A stretch of DNA of 64,000 bases from Costus lasius. Taxonomy: Eukaryota > Streptophyta > Magnoliopsida > Zingiberales > Costaceae. Position 1 is the stretch's first letter, and every line of letters starts with the position of its first letter. A model generated the notes under the pieces. That model ran no database searches. It was not told where the DNA came from and was given only the letters and a program-made list of their open reading frames with translations. Below, one piece after another: positions 11,685-26,800 of the stretch. The DNA lies in contig CM050447.1 in assembly GCA_027563935.2 (NCBI GenBank), positions 84,305,461 to 84,369,460 of the forward strand. The letters are read 5' to 3'. The translations under genes were made by a program, and so were the position numbers.

Positions 11685-13385
11685 CTAGTAGGGAGACTCA
11701 GGATCAGGGGCAAGGGTCAAGGTGGCATGCACGGTGCCGAAGTCAGGGCAAGTGGCGTACTCCTCCTTAACATAGTCGAAGGTGTTGATGCGTGTCCTCA
11801 TCACGCAGAGGAGGGTGCAGACTCGCCTTAAGGCATCAGCGACGACGTTTTGTTTGCCCACCTTGTGATTAATCACAAAGGTGTACTGCTGTAGGTACTC
11901 GACCCACTTCGCATGGCGGGCAGCCAACTTCTTCTGGGCGCTGAGAAAGGACAAGGCCTGGTGGTCGCTATAAAGGACAAACTCACGGTGGAGGAGATAG
12001 TGCCTCCATTGTCGAAGCGACTGGACAATGGCATAAAATTCCTTGTCGTATATCGAGTAACGCTAGCGGACAGCGTTCAACTTCTCACTGAAGAAAGCGA
12101 CCGGATGGCCTTCTTGACTAAGGGTTCCTCTGATACTGGTACCGGAGGCAAAGCACGCGACTTCGAATACTTTTGAAAAGTCTGGGAGTCAGAGAATAGG
12201 GGTTGTGGTTATGGCATCCTTAAGGGTCTCGAAGGCGCATTGAGAGGCGGCAGTCCACTCAAAGTCCACCTTGGACAAACGCTGGGTCAGTGGGGTTGCA
12301 AACGTGCTGAAACCTTGAATGAAACGACGGTAAAAGCCCGTGAGGCCCAAAAAGCTGCGGACTTCGGACACGGTACGGGGTTCGGGCCAATGCTGGATGG
12401 ATTCGACTTTGGCTGGGTCAACAGAAAGACCCTCGTCGGATACAATGTAGCCTAGGAAGTGGACGCGGTTGGTCATGAAGGAGCACTTCTTCGTGTTAAG
12501 GAAGAGGCGCTCCTTGCGCTGGAGGTCAAACGTGTAGCGAAGATGTTCCAGGTGTTCTTCTGGGGTCCTGCTGAAAATCAAGATGTCATCAAAATAGACG
12601 ACCAGGAATTTGCCCATATAGGGCTTGAGAACTTGGCTCATGAGCCACATGAAAGTGGATGGGGCATTGGACAACTCGAATGGCATGACATGCCATTCAT
12701 AAAGACCGTCCTTGGTCTTGAACGTGGTTTTCCACTCATGACCTTTGCGGATGCGGACTTGGTGATATCCGCTGCGAAGGTCCATCTTAGAGAACCAAGA
12801 GGCCCCAGAGACTAAGTCCAGCATATCATCAAGTCGAGGTATATGGAACCTATACTTGATGGGGATCCGGTTGATGGCATGACTGTCGATGCACATCCGC
12901 CATGACCCGTCCTTCTTGGGTGTGCGCAATGCAGGGACAACACAAGGACTTAGGCTCTCGCGGATGTACCCCTTAGTGAGGAGGTCATGCACTTGACGTT
13001 GCAGTTCAACGTGTTCAGTCGGGTTCAAATGATGATAGGACAGATTTGGGAGGGGCGCTCCCGGGATAAGATCAATTGCGTTCTGAATCTTCCTATCCGG
13101 AGGGAGACCATGGGGCAAGTCCTCCGGGCTAATGTCTGCAAACTCAGCCAAGAGGGCTGAAATTTCTGGGGCTGGTGGAGTGTCTAAAGACGGGGAGGAC
13201 TCCGGGGATTCACTCACCATCAAGGCATAAACAACCTTGGATTCTATGGCCTCGCGCATAAGCACAGAGGTGCGCATAAGGGGCACAACAGCGGATGCCG
13301 GCGGGGTAGCCGGGGGAGGGACAACGACACCCTTCGAGGTGGACGCACGCAGTTCCTTGGGTGGAGATGGGATCAAACAAATCTT
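11685..13385 (-). pseudogene. G1 reverse transcriptase and RNase H
   Basis: The frame is open from 13385 to 12192 and covers the RT palm: [27 protein letters not shown] and the catalytic YFDD near 12590. It then passes TGA at 12189-12191 and TAG at 12063-12065 and continues through RNase H (YSIYDKEFYAI, SDHQALS) and the HHAKW-like tether region. All pieces are in one frame. The stops fit C-to-T change (CGA to TGA, CAG to TAG). It would have made cDNA from the element's RNA but is now inactive. Confidence 0.88.
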
Positions 13386-14345
13386 CTAGTCACCATGGTC
13401 AAACACATAAGTGTTCGACCGGCCATAGTGAACCACATCTCGATCATAGAGCCAGGGGCACCCTAAAAGGACGTGGGCAACATCCATTGCTGCCACGTCA
13501 CACCACACCTTCTCACGATAGTCCCCAAATGCGATGGGAACTTGGCAACGATGGGTAACCGGGGGGTTTGATGCGTCAACCCACGCGATCGAGTAGGGCT
13601 TGGTGTGGGGCTCTAAGGGAAGGCTGAAGCGAGTGATCACGGTTCGGGAGACCACGTTCAAACTACTTCCCCCATCGATGACAATCTTACATGAGTGCCC
13701 GTTGCACTTAATGTAAGTTGTGAAGATGCTCGTGCGCCTCCAGTCCTTGGAGGGTGGGGTTTGGACAAGGGTGCACCTCACAACCGCAAGTGTGGGATGA
13801 CCCGACTCCTCTCCACTTGTGTAACACTCAGCTTCTACATCACGCTGCTCGCGCTCGCGGGTAATAGTGGCTACACGGGTCTTGTCCATGGTGGTGGACT
13901 TCTTTGTGCAGTCCCTAGAATAGTGGCCTGGCTGCAAACAATTGTAGCAATGGACGCGCTTGGCCGGCCCAACGGCAGGGGCCTTGCCCTTCTCCTCCCA
14001 AGTGGGACGAGATGGCGCAACCACCTGGGCTGGGCGCCAAGGGGACCCCTGAGATCTAGGCGTGGGACGAGGGTCCGGACGCGGCTCACCGCGTTCAGTC
14101 CTATGGTGGGAATGCGGTGGTCCACCGTTGTGCGGACGCCGAGGAGGGACAAACTCGCTGCGATGGGGTGCTGCGCGGAGGTCCTGCTCGATGTCCAATG
14201 CACGCTGGTAGGTTTGGTCAAGGGACTCGGACCCATAAGGTAAAGCTTGTCGGATATCCGAACGAAGCCCGTTCTTAAATTTAGACAAAACCAATTTAGG
14301 ATCCTCTTGCAAATTGCAACGGAGTTGCAGCGTGTCAAAGGTCAA
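13386..14345 (-). pseudogene. G1 gag C-terminal part and protease
   Basis: The frame holds the end of the capsid domain, an Arg/Pro-rich stretch, one zinc knuckle (CYNCLQPGHYSRDC) and an aspartic protease with IDGGSSLNVVS. It ends at TAG 13386-13388 (after DHGD), with the RT frame continuing directly behind in the same phase, so gag-pro-pol was probably one reading frame. The protease motif has D-G-G where D-S/T-G is usual. The Met at 14345 is only the first Met of the open stretch, and the true gag start lies upstream at 14998. Confidence 0.82.
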
Positions 14346-14719
14346 ACAGTACTCCGCAACGGAGCCAGATCCTTGCTGAAGGCTGCTATACTAGTCAAGG
14401 AGACGCTGCCTATAGGAGGGTGGGACGTATCACTCGCGAAGGCGATACTTCATCTCCTCCCATCGGGTAATGGGAGGGAGAGCATTCTGTTCATTTTGGT
14501 GCTCAACATTCTGCCAATATAGGCGCGTGGGACCATCTAGCTAGGTGCGGACTATATGAACAAGCATGTATTGAGGAGTGTCACTCAAGTCAAAGTAGGT
14601 ATCCACCGAGGCGACCCAATCTAGGAACTTAGTAGGGTCAAGACCACCCGCAAAGTGTGGGGGGTCTCACGGATAAAACGATGGAGATCGACATCGGCTC
14701 GCTGTTGCTCAAACCTCAG

Positions 14720-14998
14720 CTAGGTTGGGGGCCTTTGTGCGGCCCAAACATCGTCTTCATCGTATGGCTCATCCTCATAACCAGTGCCTTCATGAGCCAC
14801 ATAGGGCCCATGGCGGCCAGATCCGTCCACAAGGGGTTGGCGCTGAACGGGCGCAACTACCGGTGGTAACTCCCTAGTCAGGTCAGTCCGAGCGGACTGA
14901 GGGGATTGGATCAAGTTGGGGGGCCTTTGCCCCGACGCATTAACGGCATCAGTAAGGTCTTGGAAACTAGCCAAAAGTTGCTGGAACATAGTCTCCAA
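14720..14998 (-). pseudogene. G1 gag N-terminal fragment
   Basis: A 92-residue frame starting METMFQQLLASFQDL, placed where gypsy gag starts, about 300 bp after the primer site. It is in a different phase from the 14345 frame, so at least one frameshift lies between 14720 and 14345. The capsid core between the two pieces is not open. Confidence 0.6.
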
Positions 14999-15305
14999 TG
15001 ACAGCTTGAGTTGCTACATGGCGGTATCCTGGCCTGCTTAGACGCAGCGAGCTGCGTAGTCAACGTTGTCCACCCGTGCAGTAAGTGCAGCTACGGAGTT
15101 TAAAGGGGTGCTAGTCCCTTCCGAAGGTTGGACTGACTCTTGGGTTTCCGGAATAGTGTCGGGGAATTGGGAAGACACGAGTTCCGACCTTGTGGTCACC
15201 ATGCACAATCGAGGCTGCAGGATGCTGAAAACACGAAATCAATGCGGAAATATGCGATGCAACGGGGTTGGACCGTGCGAACGATAAGATTGGAACGCGC
15301 AACGT

Positions 15306-15317
15306 CCTCTGATACCA
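15306..15317 (-). other. primer binding site of G1 (tRNA-iMet type)
   Basis: The minus strand reads TGGTATCAGAGG, seven bases beyond the LTR end (CTACA|TCAATTC). Confidence 0.8.
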
Positions 15318-15324
15318 GAATTGA

Positions 15325-17017
15325 TGTAGCTACTGTAGGAGGGATGGTCCTTAAAGCCGTACTCTAAGGATTTACACAATGCACGCGAAAACAGGAGAGG
15401 GTCTTTAGACGAGGGAAGTGAAAATCGCTTCAGAAATGCAGCAGAAAACATGATGAAATCAGCGTCGAGTTCAATCGGGGCAACACGAATGCGAAAGAAC
15501 ACAACGGCACATAACTACAGATTGTATCACACTAACCTCGTAGCAATTTAGCACTCTCACGCAGCAGATTTTAAGCTCGGCACGTCGCAATGGGAAGTAA
15601 CGGATTCGTAGGGCACAGCTTGCACGCCTATGCGCCTGAAACAAACCAAAGAACAGTGGAACGTCAACGTCTCTGGTGAACGGATACCCGTGGAAGATCG
15701 AAAATCGTAACGTAATGAACACGATGAAATGAAAAGACAGGCGGACCTGACCCACTAGAGGCGGTGGGATTTACTTTATTGCTTCGAAAACCAGGAAGGA
15801 AACACTTCGGAGTCGAGGCACCGACCACGACTCTTACAAACTTTGAAGGCAAAGTGCCGACTTCGACTTCTACAAGCGCTGGAGGCTCTCAGCTCACGAG
15901 GAGTACTCTACCACCAAGAGAACTAAGGAACACAACACCCTAGTCTCCTCTTTTATAGAACAAGAGGGGAGGGAACAAGACAAAGTAGAAGAAGATAAGC
16001 TACTTTAATAACTAACTACTCCTGCAGCCCATAAAGTAGTCAAGTTGCAGCTACAAGACAAAAGAAAATCAAACTTCTACCTAATATTCTTGAAGCTGGT
16101 CGCATGGCCTTCTGGTCTTCGTACGGAGGTGGTTAGGCGATCAGACGCGCTCGGAGCATACCGCGACAAAGCAGCAGAATTTTGAAGTATTAGGCTGCGT
16201 AACGATCGTCGCGGCCTTCTCTTGGGCCGTGTTGCTGATGTGGTTGTGAGGCCCATCTGGACTTGGGCTCTTCGGGGGTTGGCTTGTAGTGTCCTTGGGC
16301 CGGGTCACTTCGGTGTGGATGGAAAGTTGGCTGATAACATCCACGAAGCAGTCCGGTGGGTGAGATGGGCATTGAGATCGCCGAATGACCACCTTGTTGG
16401 GCTCCTTGGGGTCTTCATGAGGAGGAGCAACATGGTAGGGTGGGTTGTATACATCAAAATGGGGTCATCAGGGCAGTTATGCGGCTTCAGGTAGCTGTCC
16501 GCAGATGTCACGGGGTGTGACTTTCATCACTGGGTGACCCGAGGAACATTCTATGGGAGTTCCGACTTGTGCATGTGGCTCCGCTTGTGATTCCAAGATT
16601 TCTCCGGGGAGCTGTTTGCGGGACCCACGGGGGCAGGTTTTCGTCGTTGGGTACCCCGAGGAACTTTCTGTGGAAAATCGGACTTGTGCACCCGGTAGTT
16701 GTCCGTAGGACCCACAGTGCGTGGTTTTTGTCGCTGGGTACCCAGAGGAACTTTATATGGAAAATCGGACTTATGCACCTGGTAGTTGTCCCCAGGACTC
16801 ACAGGGTGTGGTATTCGTTGCGGGGTATCCCGTGGAATTTTCTGTGGAAAATTGGACTTGTGCATATGAAGGCGCCCCCGAATCGGGTAGTTGTCCGCAG
16901 GACTCATGGGGCGAGGTTTTCGTCGCTGGGTACCCCGAGGAACTTTTTGTGGAAAATTTTTGGGACACCGTCGGGGCCAAATTTTCCCCTTCTTTCATGT
17001 TGTATACTCCTGCATCA
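15325..17017 (-). repeat. 5' LTR of G1 (1693 bp)
   Basis: On the minus strand it begins TGATGCAGGAGTATAC at 17017 and ends TAGCTACA at 15325. It contains the 87-bp tandem array at about 16620-16950. It is collinear with the left LTR over its right 1.49 kb, with many scattered differences, so G1 looks older than the copia copies. Confidence 0.88.
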
Positions 17018-18084
17018 GTATCCCTGAGTCTTAGCCAAAGATCTTAGTCCTTAGACAGTAGGCTTTAAGCCTTGACTTTATTCTATCAACCATGCATCCT
17101 AAATCTTAGACTTTAAGCCTCAACCATAAGGCTCATCATTACATACCATATGCATTGAAATCATAGACCAACAGCCATGGCTTAGGCTAACTTTGAGATC
17201 AAAATCCTAATCATTAGAATTTAGAGTTATGTCCTACATGCCTCAGAAGTTCAACCAAGAACTTATGTTTATGTTTAGGTTCCCCTAAGCCTTAAACTAC
17301 TCCTCGGATACCATTTTTGTTACCCTCTAATAAAACCAAACCAAAATATAACAACTATACCTGCTATCTTAAGTCCAAATATTATAAAACATGTTTATCT
17401 ATAACATGATACCATTAAATTTAAAATAATTTAGCATAATTGTTTAAATTGAGCTTTTACACCAATACAAATTTTCACAAATATATCAATGATTTCACTT
17501 ACATGTTCAACATTTATCTTGAAGTTAAAAAAAAAATCCTCTTGTCCTTGAGCTAATTTCCTTAGTCTAGACTAGAATTTGTAAGTCATCAAATCTCAAC
17601 AACAATGTTGAGTAAGCCTCTTATAGTGGAAGGGTAGTCACCTAAAACCGAAGAAGGGAAGACCAACTAAAAGAAATACAAAGAATGATATATAAATATG
17701 AAATACAACAAAGCTACATGTATCTGTAGTTAGATGAAGATAGCAACTACAAAGATGTCAAACTATACATGTATATGGATATGAGAGCACTAATATAATC
17801 CATTTGGCCATCATCCCAATCCGTGGGCTCTTGGAGTTGTCACTCTGCTCGTAATATAGAGTGGTACCCCCACACACACTCCGAGATGATCATGTGTGGC
17901 ACCATGTGTACATGTCTTTAAATGCATGCTAAAATAAACTAGGGATCTAGTCCTATCCACCATGCGGATATCCGTTTGCCCATTCAAAGTATTGTACAAG
18001 TAAGATATTACTATTATAAGAGCAAGTATCACTATCATACTGATAACATATGCAACTAGCATATAACAATAATATCTATAAACA
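17018..18084. other. AT-rich intergenic DNA, nothing recognised
   Basis: No open frame with a recognisable domain, no LTR ends and no RNA gene are visible. GTATC at 17018 may be the target duplication of G1. Confidence 0.5.
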
Positions 18085-18440
18085 CATCAAATTACGCCAC
18101 ATTTTTAAAATTATATACACATCAAAAGATGCCAAACCATTAAATTGTACACAATTCAAGGGATGCAAAACTTATAAACTGAAAACACATCAAAGGATGC
18201 AAAATAATAACCTTTGAACCCATCCAAAGATGCCAACATGATAATTAGAAAACACATCTAACGATGCCAACATGATAATCAGTAAACATAACTAAGGATG
18301 TCAACGGAATAATGAGTAAACAACTCTAAGGCTGCGAACATGATAATCTATGAACACATCTAAGATGTTTGCATAATAATCTATAAACATATCTATGAAT
18401 GACAACACGATAATCGGTAATCACATCTAAAGATGTCAAC
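18085..18440. repeat. decayed tandem repeat, about 34-bp unit
   Basis: About ten units of the type ACACATCTAA-GATGCCAACATGATAAT follow each other. The CATC core recurs at 18187, 18221, 18255, about 18287, 18321, 18357, 18388 and 18424, so spacing is 31-36 bp. The units have many substitutions, so this is an old minisatellite. Confidence 0.75.
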
Positions 18441-20178
18441 ATGTATAAATTTTATACACCAAAGTTGCTAGATTGATAAACTGTAAATATGGATAATATA
18501 AACTGGAAGAAGGCATATACAAATCTATAGAAGCTAGTTTGAGGTCTCACCTTATTAAGATCCAATAATTTTTTTTACAAAAAGTTCAACATGTGAGACT
18601 AATTAGATGAACCAATCAATCTACATACATGATTTACATATAAAAACAATCAAATCAATGTCTAACAAGTACAATAAAGCTAACATGGGATAGATCTAGT
18701 TTAAAATTTTATGAACCGGTCTCTATTTCATTGAACTGATTCAAAGCCTCTTGAATAGGCTAACATTGTGCAAAATAGTCTAGATTTAGCTAAACTAAAT
18801 CATATTTCACCTAAACTGAGACTTAATCACGCAATTGCTCTTAAACTCAGAGCTATCTAAGGACAAATTTTAACCTTTTATAACTAAATAAATGGAAAAT
18901 TATAAATATATTTATTTAATTTAACCTTTTATGAAATTGAGAAAGAACCTAAAACTTTCATAAAAATTCTAGAAAAGTCCAACATAATACTTCTGAACTC
19001 ATTATATTATTATTGGGTGAAAAATCCAAAAGTTTTGGACATGACAATTTTACGGTCATAGGATTGTAGAGTATTTTACCCATGATATGGATGATCTTTG
19101 TATGGGGCAAGGCTCAGTTATGTTGTCATAGTTCATTTATGCCCGCCTTGACTTGTTTTAATTATGGGGATTAAAATATTTGTGAAAAGAATATTTGATT
19201 ATGCAAAATCTCATGAGAATTATCTAGAAAAGCTTTAGCTAATAAGTGAAATAACTACTCATCTAGGGTTTGTTAGTATTTATAAGCACATATATGAGGG
19301 TTTTCCTTTGTATATATGCTTTATTTTAATTTCTTAGTCATTTCTTCTCCCATAACATGTTCTCTTCCTAGGGCTCATGAGATATCAGCTAAGGAAGCAT
19401 GATAATTTTGCTTAACCAAGCACTAACGTATATGCACAGTTGATAATGTTCCACTTTGAGATTTTCCTAGTGGCCTAAGTTTATTTTGTTGCTTAGTATA
19501 ACTCCTAAGAATCTTATTGTTGTCATCCTTAGTTAATAAGATAAATATAGGCATGCCTTATTCTTAAAAAAATTGCTAAGAGCTTCATTTTAGTGCACTT
19601 CCTCCACACTCATGTCGTTTCTAGTAGCTGTTTCTAAATAACATTGTAAAAAAAAAAATTCATCCATATAGCGGTCCCTTGTATGTATGTTGGTATTCAC
19701 ATAAATTGACTCCGTGCATGTTGGTATTCACATAAATTGATTGTTTGACTTTGTTAAATAGAATGTACAAACTTTTTTATATTTCTTAGTGCTAATTAAG
19801 TTATTTAATTCTTTCTATGGTGTTGGACTATTTTTTTAATCAAAATTAATTTTTCTATAGATACATGTGCTTCTTACATTAAGATGACATCAAAGCTAAA
19901 GGGATTTAGTTTGATTTCCACGTGGAAACCTTTTTCTTCTCTTTTAGGAGTGGGTTGAGGTCAGATGTAGGCATCTTCTCACTCAGGTTCCTAGTATTAG
20001 ATCCTGGTGGTGTTTCTATGTTGATGTCCCTAGGTTATGGGGCTTGAATGATCTTCTCAAAATCCTCAGGATATCCTAGTTCTTAGACTTGATTTTAGGA
20101 CAGCTCCTAGGATACTTGGAATTTGAGCAGCAGTTTGATTTTATTCTGGTTCATATATTTATTGGTTTATGTGGAATT
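18441..20178. other. AT-rich intergenic DNA
   Basis: No gene is recognised. A small direct repeat (CATGTTGGTATTCACATAAATTGA, with one mismatch at its start) lies around 19688-19741. Confidence 0.5.
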
Positions 20179-20540
20179 TATAAGTTTGAATTAACTAGAA
20201 ATAAAGGATGCTAAAGTAAATAGTCTAGCATACCTGGTTGCTGTTTACAAGATTCGAAATACTACTATATTGGTAAATTAGAACTGTAGTAGCCAATTTA
20301 ATCCAGAAACTGATCTAAGCTTCTGGCAAAAATAAGCCCAACTTCAGCAGACTAAGCAAGCAAGATTAGTGAAGGCGTTAAATCTATTTTTGCCAGAAGC
20401 TTAGATCAGTTTCTGGATTAAATTGGCTACTACAGTTCTAATTTACCAATATAGTAGTATTTCGAATCTTGTAAACAGCAACCAGGTATGCTAGACTATT
20501 TACTTTAGCATCCTTTATTTCTAGTTAATTCAAACTTATA
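20179..20540. repeat. perfect 156-bp inverted repeat with 50-bp loop
   Basis: The left arm 20179-20334 (TATAAGTTTGAATTAAC...GGCAAAAATA) and right arm 20385-20540 (TATTTTTGCC...GTTAATTCAAACTTATA) are exact reverse complements by eye over 156 bp, separated by 20335-20384. An RNA from either strand would fold into one long hairpin. A further 16-bp inverted pair, CAACAATTTCACATCC at 20541 and its complement near 20734, lies outside the right arm. There is no terminal or flanking target-site pattern that identifies a known transposon. Confidence 0.95.
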
Positions 20541-21452
20541 CAACAATTTCACATCCTTTATTTGGTTATAGATGTCAGAATCATAAAACCATTTTTGCTG
20601 AAGTCCTAGTGAAAATGAATTACGCGACTTACAAATTTGTTGATTAACTATCAGAATGAATCAAGTAAGGATCAGAAATTTGGATTCAAGCTGAGTTGAT
20701 TTTAGAAATTGGGAGCTGGCTCCTGGATGTGAAATTGTTGTTAAGTTGAGTGGGTCTTCGAATTTGAGAGCTAATTACTTGCTATTGTAGTTCAGAATAC
20801 TAAATTTCAGTGGTGCAATAGAACATTTGGTAGCCTACTGTCAGATCTACAAGTTAAACTGAACTGGAAAAGTTGAAGTGATGTTATACAAGATAGCTCC
20901 CAAGAATCATGGATGGTTCAATTACATTTAAAAAATGAGAAACAAATCTTTGAAGCAAAATCTTGTTGATTTTGCTGTGATATCAATGGCTATTTAGGTG
21001 CGAGTGCAGAAGGATGAATGTGATTAGACCTAGACTTAGCAAGTTAAGATTCAAACGTGAGAAGCAAAATATCAAAATAAAATAACTAAGCATGAGATTC
21101 TAAATTTAGTAGTGGGTGACCAGTTGGGCATCTATGTCAACATTTCCCTCAAACTCGCTTTGAAGCAATCTTGTCTTTTAATTTTAATACAAATTTCATT
21201 TCTTTTATAGTAAAACATTTTGGAATTTTTTTGTATCTTTACAATTTTGTATACGTGTACACATTTTTATCTAGCACATGAGAATAATAAATTTTAATCA
21301 ATGATATCTTGGATACTTGATCGTTAATCGTAATACAACACAAACCTTCACTAAGCAATACTTATCACGAGGAATGATGATACAGATCAACCAATGCATC
21401 CTTGTACAATAAGTCATTGACATGTGTGTTGGGCTTAGAATGTATCATAGAC
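20541..21452. other. intergenic DNA downstream of the carboxypeptidase gene
   Basis: AT-rich sequence with no recognisable coding signal. It would hold the 3' untranslated region and polyadenylation signals of the minus-strand gene that ends at 21453. An AATAAA-like signal is not certain. Confidence 0.5.
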
Positions 21453-23778
<2,326 letters not shown>

Positions 23779-24330
23779 TGATGTAATTTGCTACCAACTT
23801 GTTGGTACCTATTTTTTTAGTAGTCATTTTCCTTGTCTATAGGCTTATCAACATTGAGAGTGCTAGAGATACATATATAGACAATAAATCTTTGTTTTGT
23901 AACCGTCACCAACTCCTGCATTTCTAAAATTATTGTATTTGAAGCTAATTACCTTTAAATAGGATGTTCAATAAAGGGTATTAAAAAAACCATTCTAACA
24001 GTTTTTTTATATTTGAAATTTTTACACCAACTTAGAGGCACTTCTTATAGGGCATGATGATTGTTCATACAATTTATTATAGTAACCAAATTCTAAAATG
24101 AAATAAGCTATTGCTAGTAGTGGTGACCTATAATGAGATACATGCACACATACAAATTGATTCTCTATGGAGTTATGTGGCTAGATAGACACAAGATTGT
24201 CAATCTTCACGTTGAGCTTACATAGGTAATTTTATATCATTAGCATCAAATCCAAATTATGACAATTTATCACTTTTCTCACACTGAAGTTTATAAAAAA
24301 GATACATATGATAAGAGCATAAAGAAAACA
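23779..24330. other. upstream region of the carboxypeptidase gene
   Basis: AT-rich sequence with no gene seen. It would include the promoter, but no TATA box can be assigned with confidence. Confidence 0.4.
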
Positions 24331-26800
24331 AATCTTCTTGTGATGCTCATGTTTTGTTCCACTTATTCTCCACCTTGACCACGAGCACACGACAATGGAC
24401 TAAGGCAAAAACTATATGTTATTTTGATATATTAATAATGATTCACCTAATTCATGAAAAAAGTGGTTCATATCTAATAGATTCTATTTGTAATTGCATC
24501 ATCGATCTACTTGAGATCCTTATGATAACTCTTATTGTAATGCATGAGAGATGTTGGACTCTTTATAGTTTTTACTATAATTATAGTAAATATTACTTAT
24601 TGAAATTTCTCTATCACAGTTCTGTTACGCGTCATTATATCTCAACAAATTGCGAACAAATGGAGCTAGCTATTGTTTGTGTTGAAAGTATTTCACAAGG
24701 ATAAGTACATATTCAAATTTAATGAAGTATTTATTTATCATTTCAGGGAAATTATAGGAATAATAGTACCAACAAAAGTAATTATGTTAAAGAATCAAAC
24801 AAATGTCATTAAAGAAATTTCAAACCTTATTTTTCTTTTTAGTGTTGTTTTTAAAAGAAAATTTGCTCTCCCCTATGTTTAATCTCTCATTATAAGCTTT
24901 CATAATATTATGCATATGTTTTGGATATTCATGTCAAATTTTTTATTATCAAATATGATACTAAATATACAAATGAGAAATGTCATGTACTTTATAATCT
25001 TATATGCTCTTGCTTGACATATTTGATCTTCAAAAAGTATGTTCCATTTAATGAAATGGCTTCTTCTTTACATGGATCCATGGAGGTGAAATAAGATTCT
25101 ATTTTTTGTTTTACTAAACCTAATCCCTAATATAATTAATAATGCATGGTGTTGACAATAAAATTTTCTGGGATAGATCCTCGCTTTTTAGGAACTGTTA
25201 TGTGGCAATAAGTGTCTCTTGTAGCATGAGAAGTGTGGTTGATGTAGAACCAATTTGAAATTACCAAACCAATTTCTAGCATTTTATTTTTGTATATCCA
25301 TCATTGATACATGTTTGTTTATTTGCTTGCAGTGAGAAGACTCTAGGTAGACATCGATGATGCCTGGCTAATTGTACTTTAGCTTAGCTGACACATGACT
25401 AATGGATTTTGTTACCATACTTGTATTGCTTGGCTACATAATGAGGCCATAGAACAATTATATTGAATTTGATATGAAATCATCCTCAAAGAAGCATTGA
25501 GACTCGAAGCATAGATAGCTACCATGATAACTTCATCTTCGTGGCTCTACTAATAAGCATAGGCATGCTTTGATGCATGTTGGTGGAAATTTTTTACTAT
25601 TGTTAGCTACACACTGGTTTTTTAGAGTATATGAATATAGTTGTTTGTACAAGATAGAACATACCTCTTCTATGGCCTTGGTGTATTTTGTGACATTTAG
25701 GTAATCACCAAAAGGATGTTGTTTGATTCATGTGCAAATGATGATCATTATTGAATATTCTACTATCATTTTTATGTTGATTGATTAATGTGCAAATGAT
25801 GATCATTATTCAATATTCTACTATCATTTTGTGATGAGGGTGCCACATAATAATGATTAGAGAGAATTAAGAAATTCTTAGTGTTTATAAGAAATTAAAG
25901 AGTTTTTCCCATTTGTATTTAGATTATGCTCTGTAAATATCAATACTTAGAACACCATTGTTGTTGACATTGAAAATTAAATATTCAAGTATATTTAGAA
26001 CCTTGTTAATAACATAGGGCAACTATAAACTCATGGTGAAACAATTCATTGAAAAAATTGTAGTCTCGTTAAATTATTACCTGATCTATGAATTATTGGT
26101 GGCATCAATGTTAAATTTTTACATAGATATTTGGCAAGATTATGAGTAAATCATAGTCTTTACCTAGTATTGATACAACACATAAGCCTATGGGGATATT
26201 GCATGTCAATGTTGCTTAGGCATTTCATTTGCCTCGGTTTGAGCATAGAGAGATTGCCATAAAAATTACCCCAAATAATGCCCCATTTATTTAGCCTATA
26301 GTAATTCAAAATACCCTCTAGTTTTTACGTGAGAAGCTATTATTATTGGATAAGAAATACATGAGATCAATTGTCAAATCGAACTTTTAGAGGAGATTTA
26401 AAATATCTAAGGAGAGATTCACTTTCTAACCTGTCAATTCAATAGGATCATGATATTCTAAATTCCGAGAATCACAAATAGGGTAGCAAATCATTTTGCT
26501 AATCATGCTAGATATACAAGATCCTATTAATTCTTGTTAGAAAATTGGCCTCAACACCTAGCCAAAATTTTGCATGTGGATGTGAAATAAATGATTTTTT
26601 TAGTACAAAAAGAGGGACAACATCAATTAAGATGTGTACCTTTAATGCTATATGGAATGAGGATTTCAACCTTATTGTTAAAGATTTAGAGACTCAAGTT
26701 CTTTAGTTGCATGTTTATTTTAGTGAAAAGGTTTAACTCCTTGTATGCTCCTTGCCTTGTACGATATACATCATCTGGTTAATTATTCATTTATAGTACT
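24331..26800. repeat. unidentified repeat A, copy A1 (about 2.4 kb)
   Basis: It is closely similar to 53352-55728 in the same orientation, from TTGTTCCACTT..CTCCACCTTGACC to CATCTGGTTAATTATTCATTTATA. Outside these limits the similarity stops. It is AT-rich and carries no open frame with a known domain, no LTR ends and no clear terminal inverted repeats. It contains an internal direct repeat of about 56 bp (ATGTGCAAATGATGATCATTATT near 25732 and 25789). It may be a non-autonomous transposon or part of an old segmental duplication. Confidence 0.75.

Larger units (their letters stand above)
9159..17017 (-). mobile_element. Ty3/gypsy element G1, decayed, 3' LTR truncated by copia copy 1
   Basis: Element on the minus strand: 5' LTR 15325-17017, primer site 15306-15317, gag, protease, RT, RNase H and integrase between 14998 and 10643, then the 3' LTR 10642 to 9159, where copia copy 1 interrupts it. 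Gene order (integrase last) and the initiator-Met primer place it in Ty3/gypsy, most likely a chromovirus relative of G2. LTRs start TGATGCAGGAGCAT. GTATC (17018-17022) would be the right target duplication. Its partner is off the window. Confidence 0.9.

Noticed and set aside
13695..14243. Plus-strand ORF opposite G1 gag
   Set aside because: Shadow of the gag-protease frame on the other strand.
18085..18440. Regular 34-bp repeats that could suggest a CRISPR array
   Set aside because: Units are tandem without unique spacers, strongly diverged, and in plant DNA. It is a minisatellite.
20179..20540. A microRNA precursor
   Set aside because: Perfect pairing over 156 bp is unlike miRNA foldbacks, which have mismatches. 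It is better described as an inverted repeat.
23779..24330. A promoter for the carboxypeptidase-like gene
   Set aside because: Several TATA-like AT stretches occur, and none can be preferred from sequence alone.
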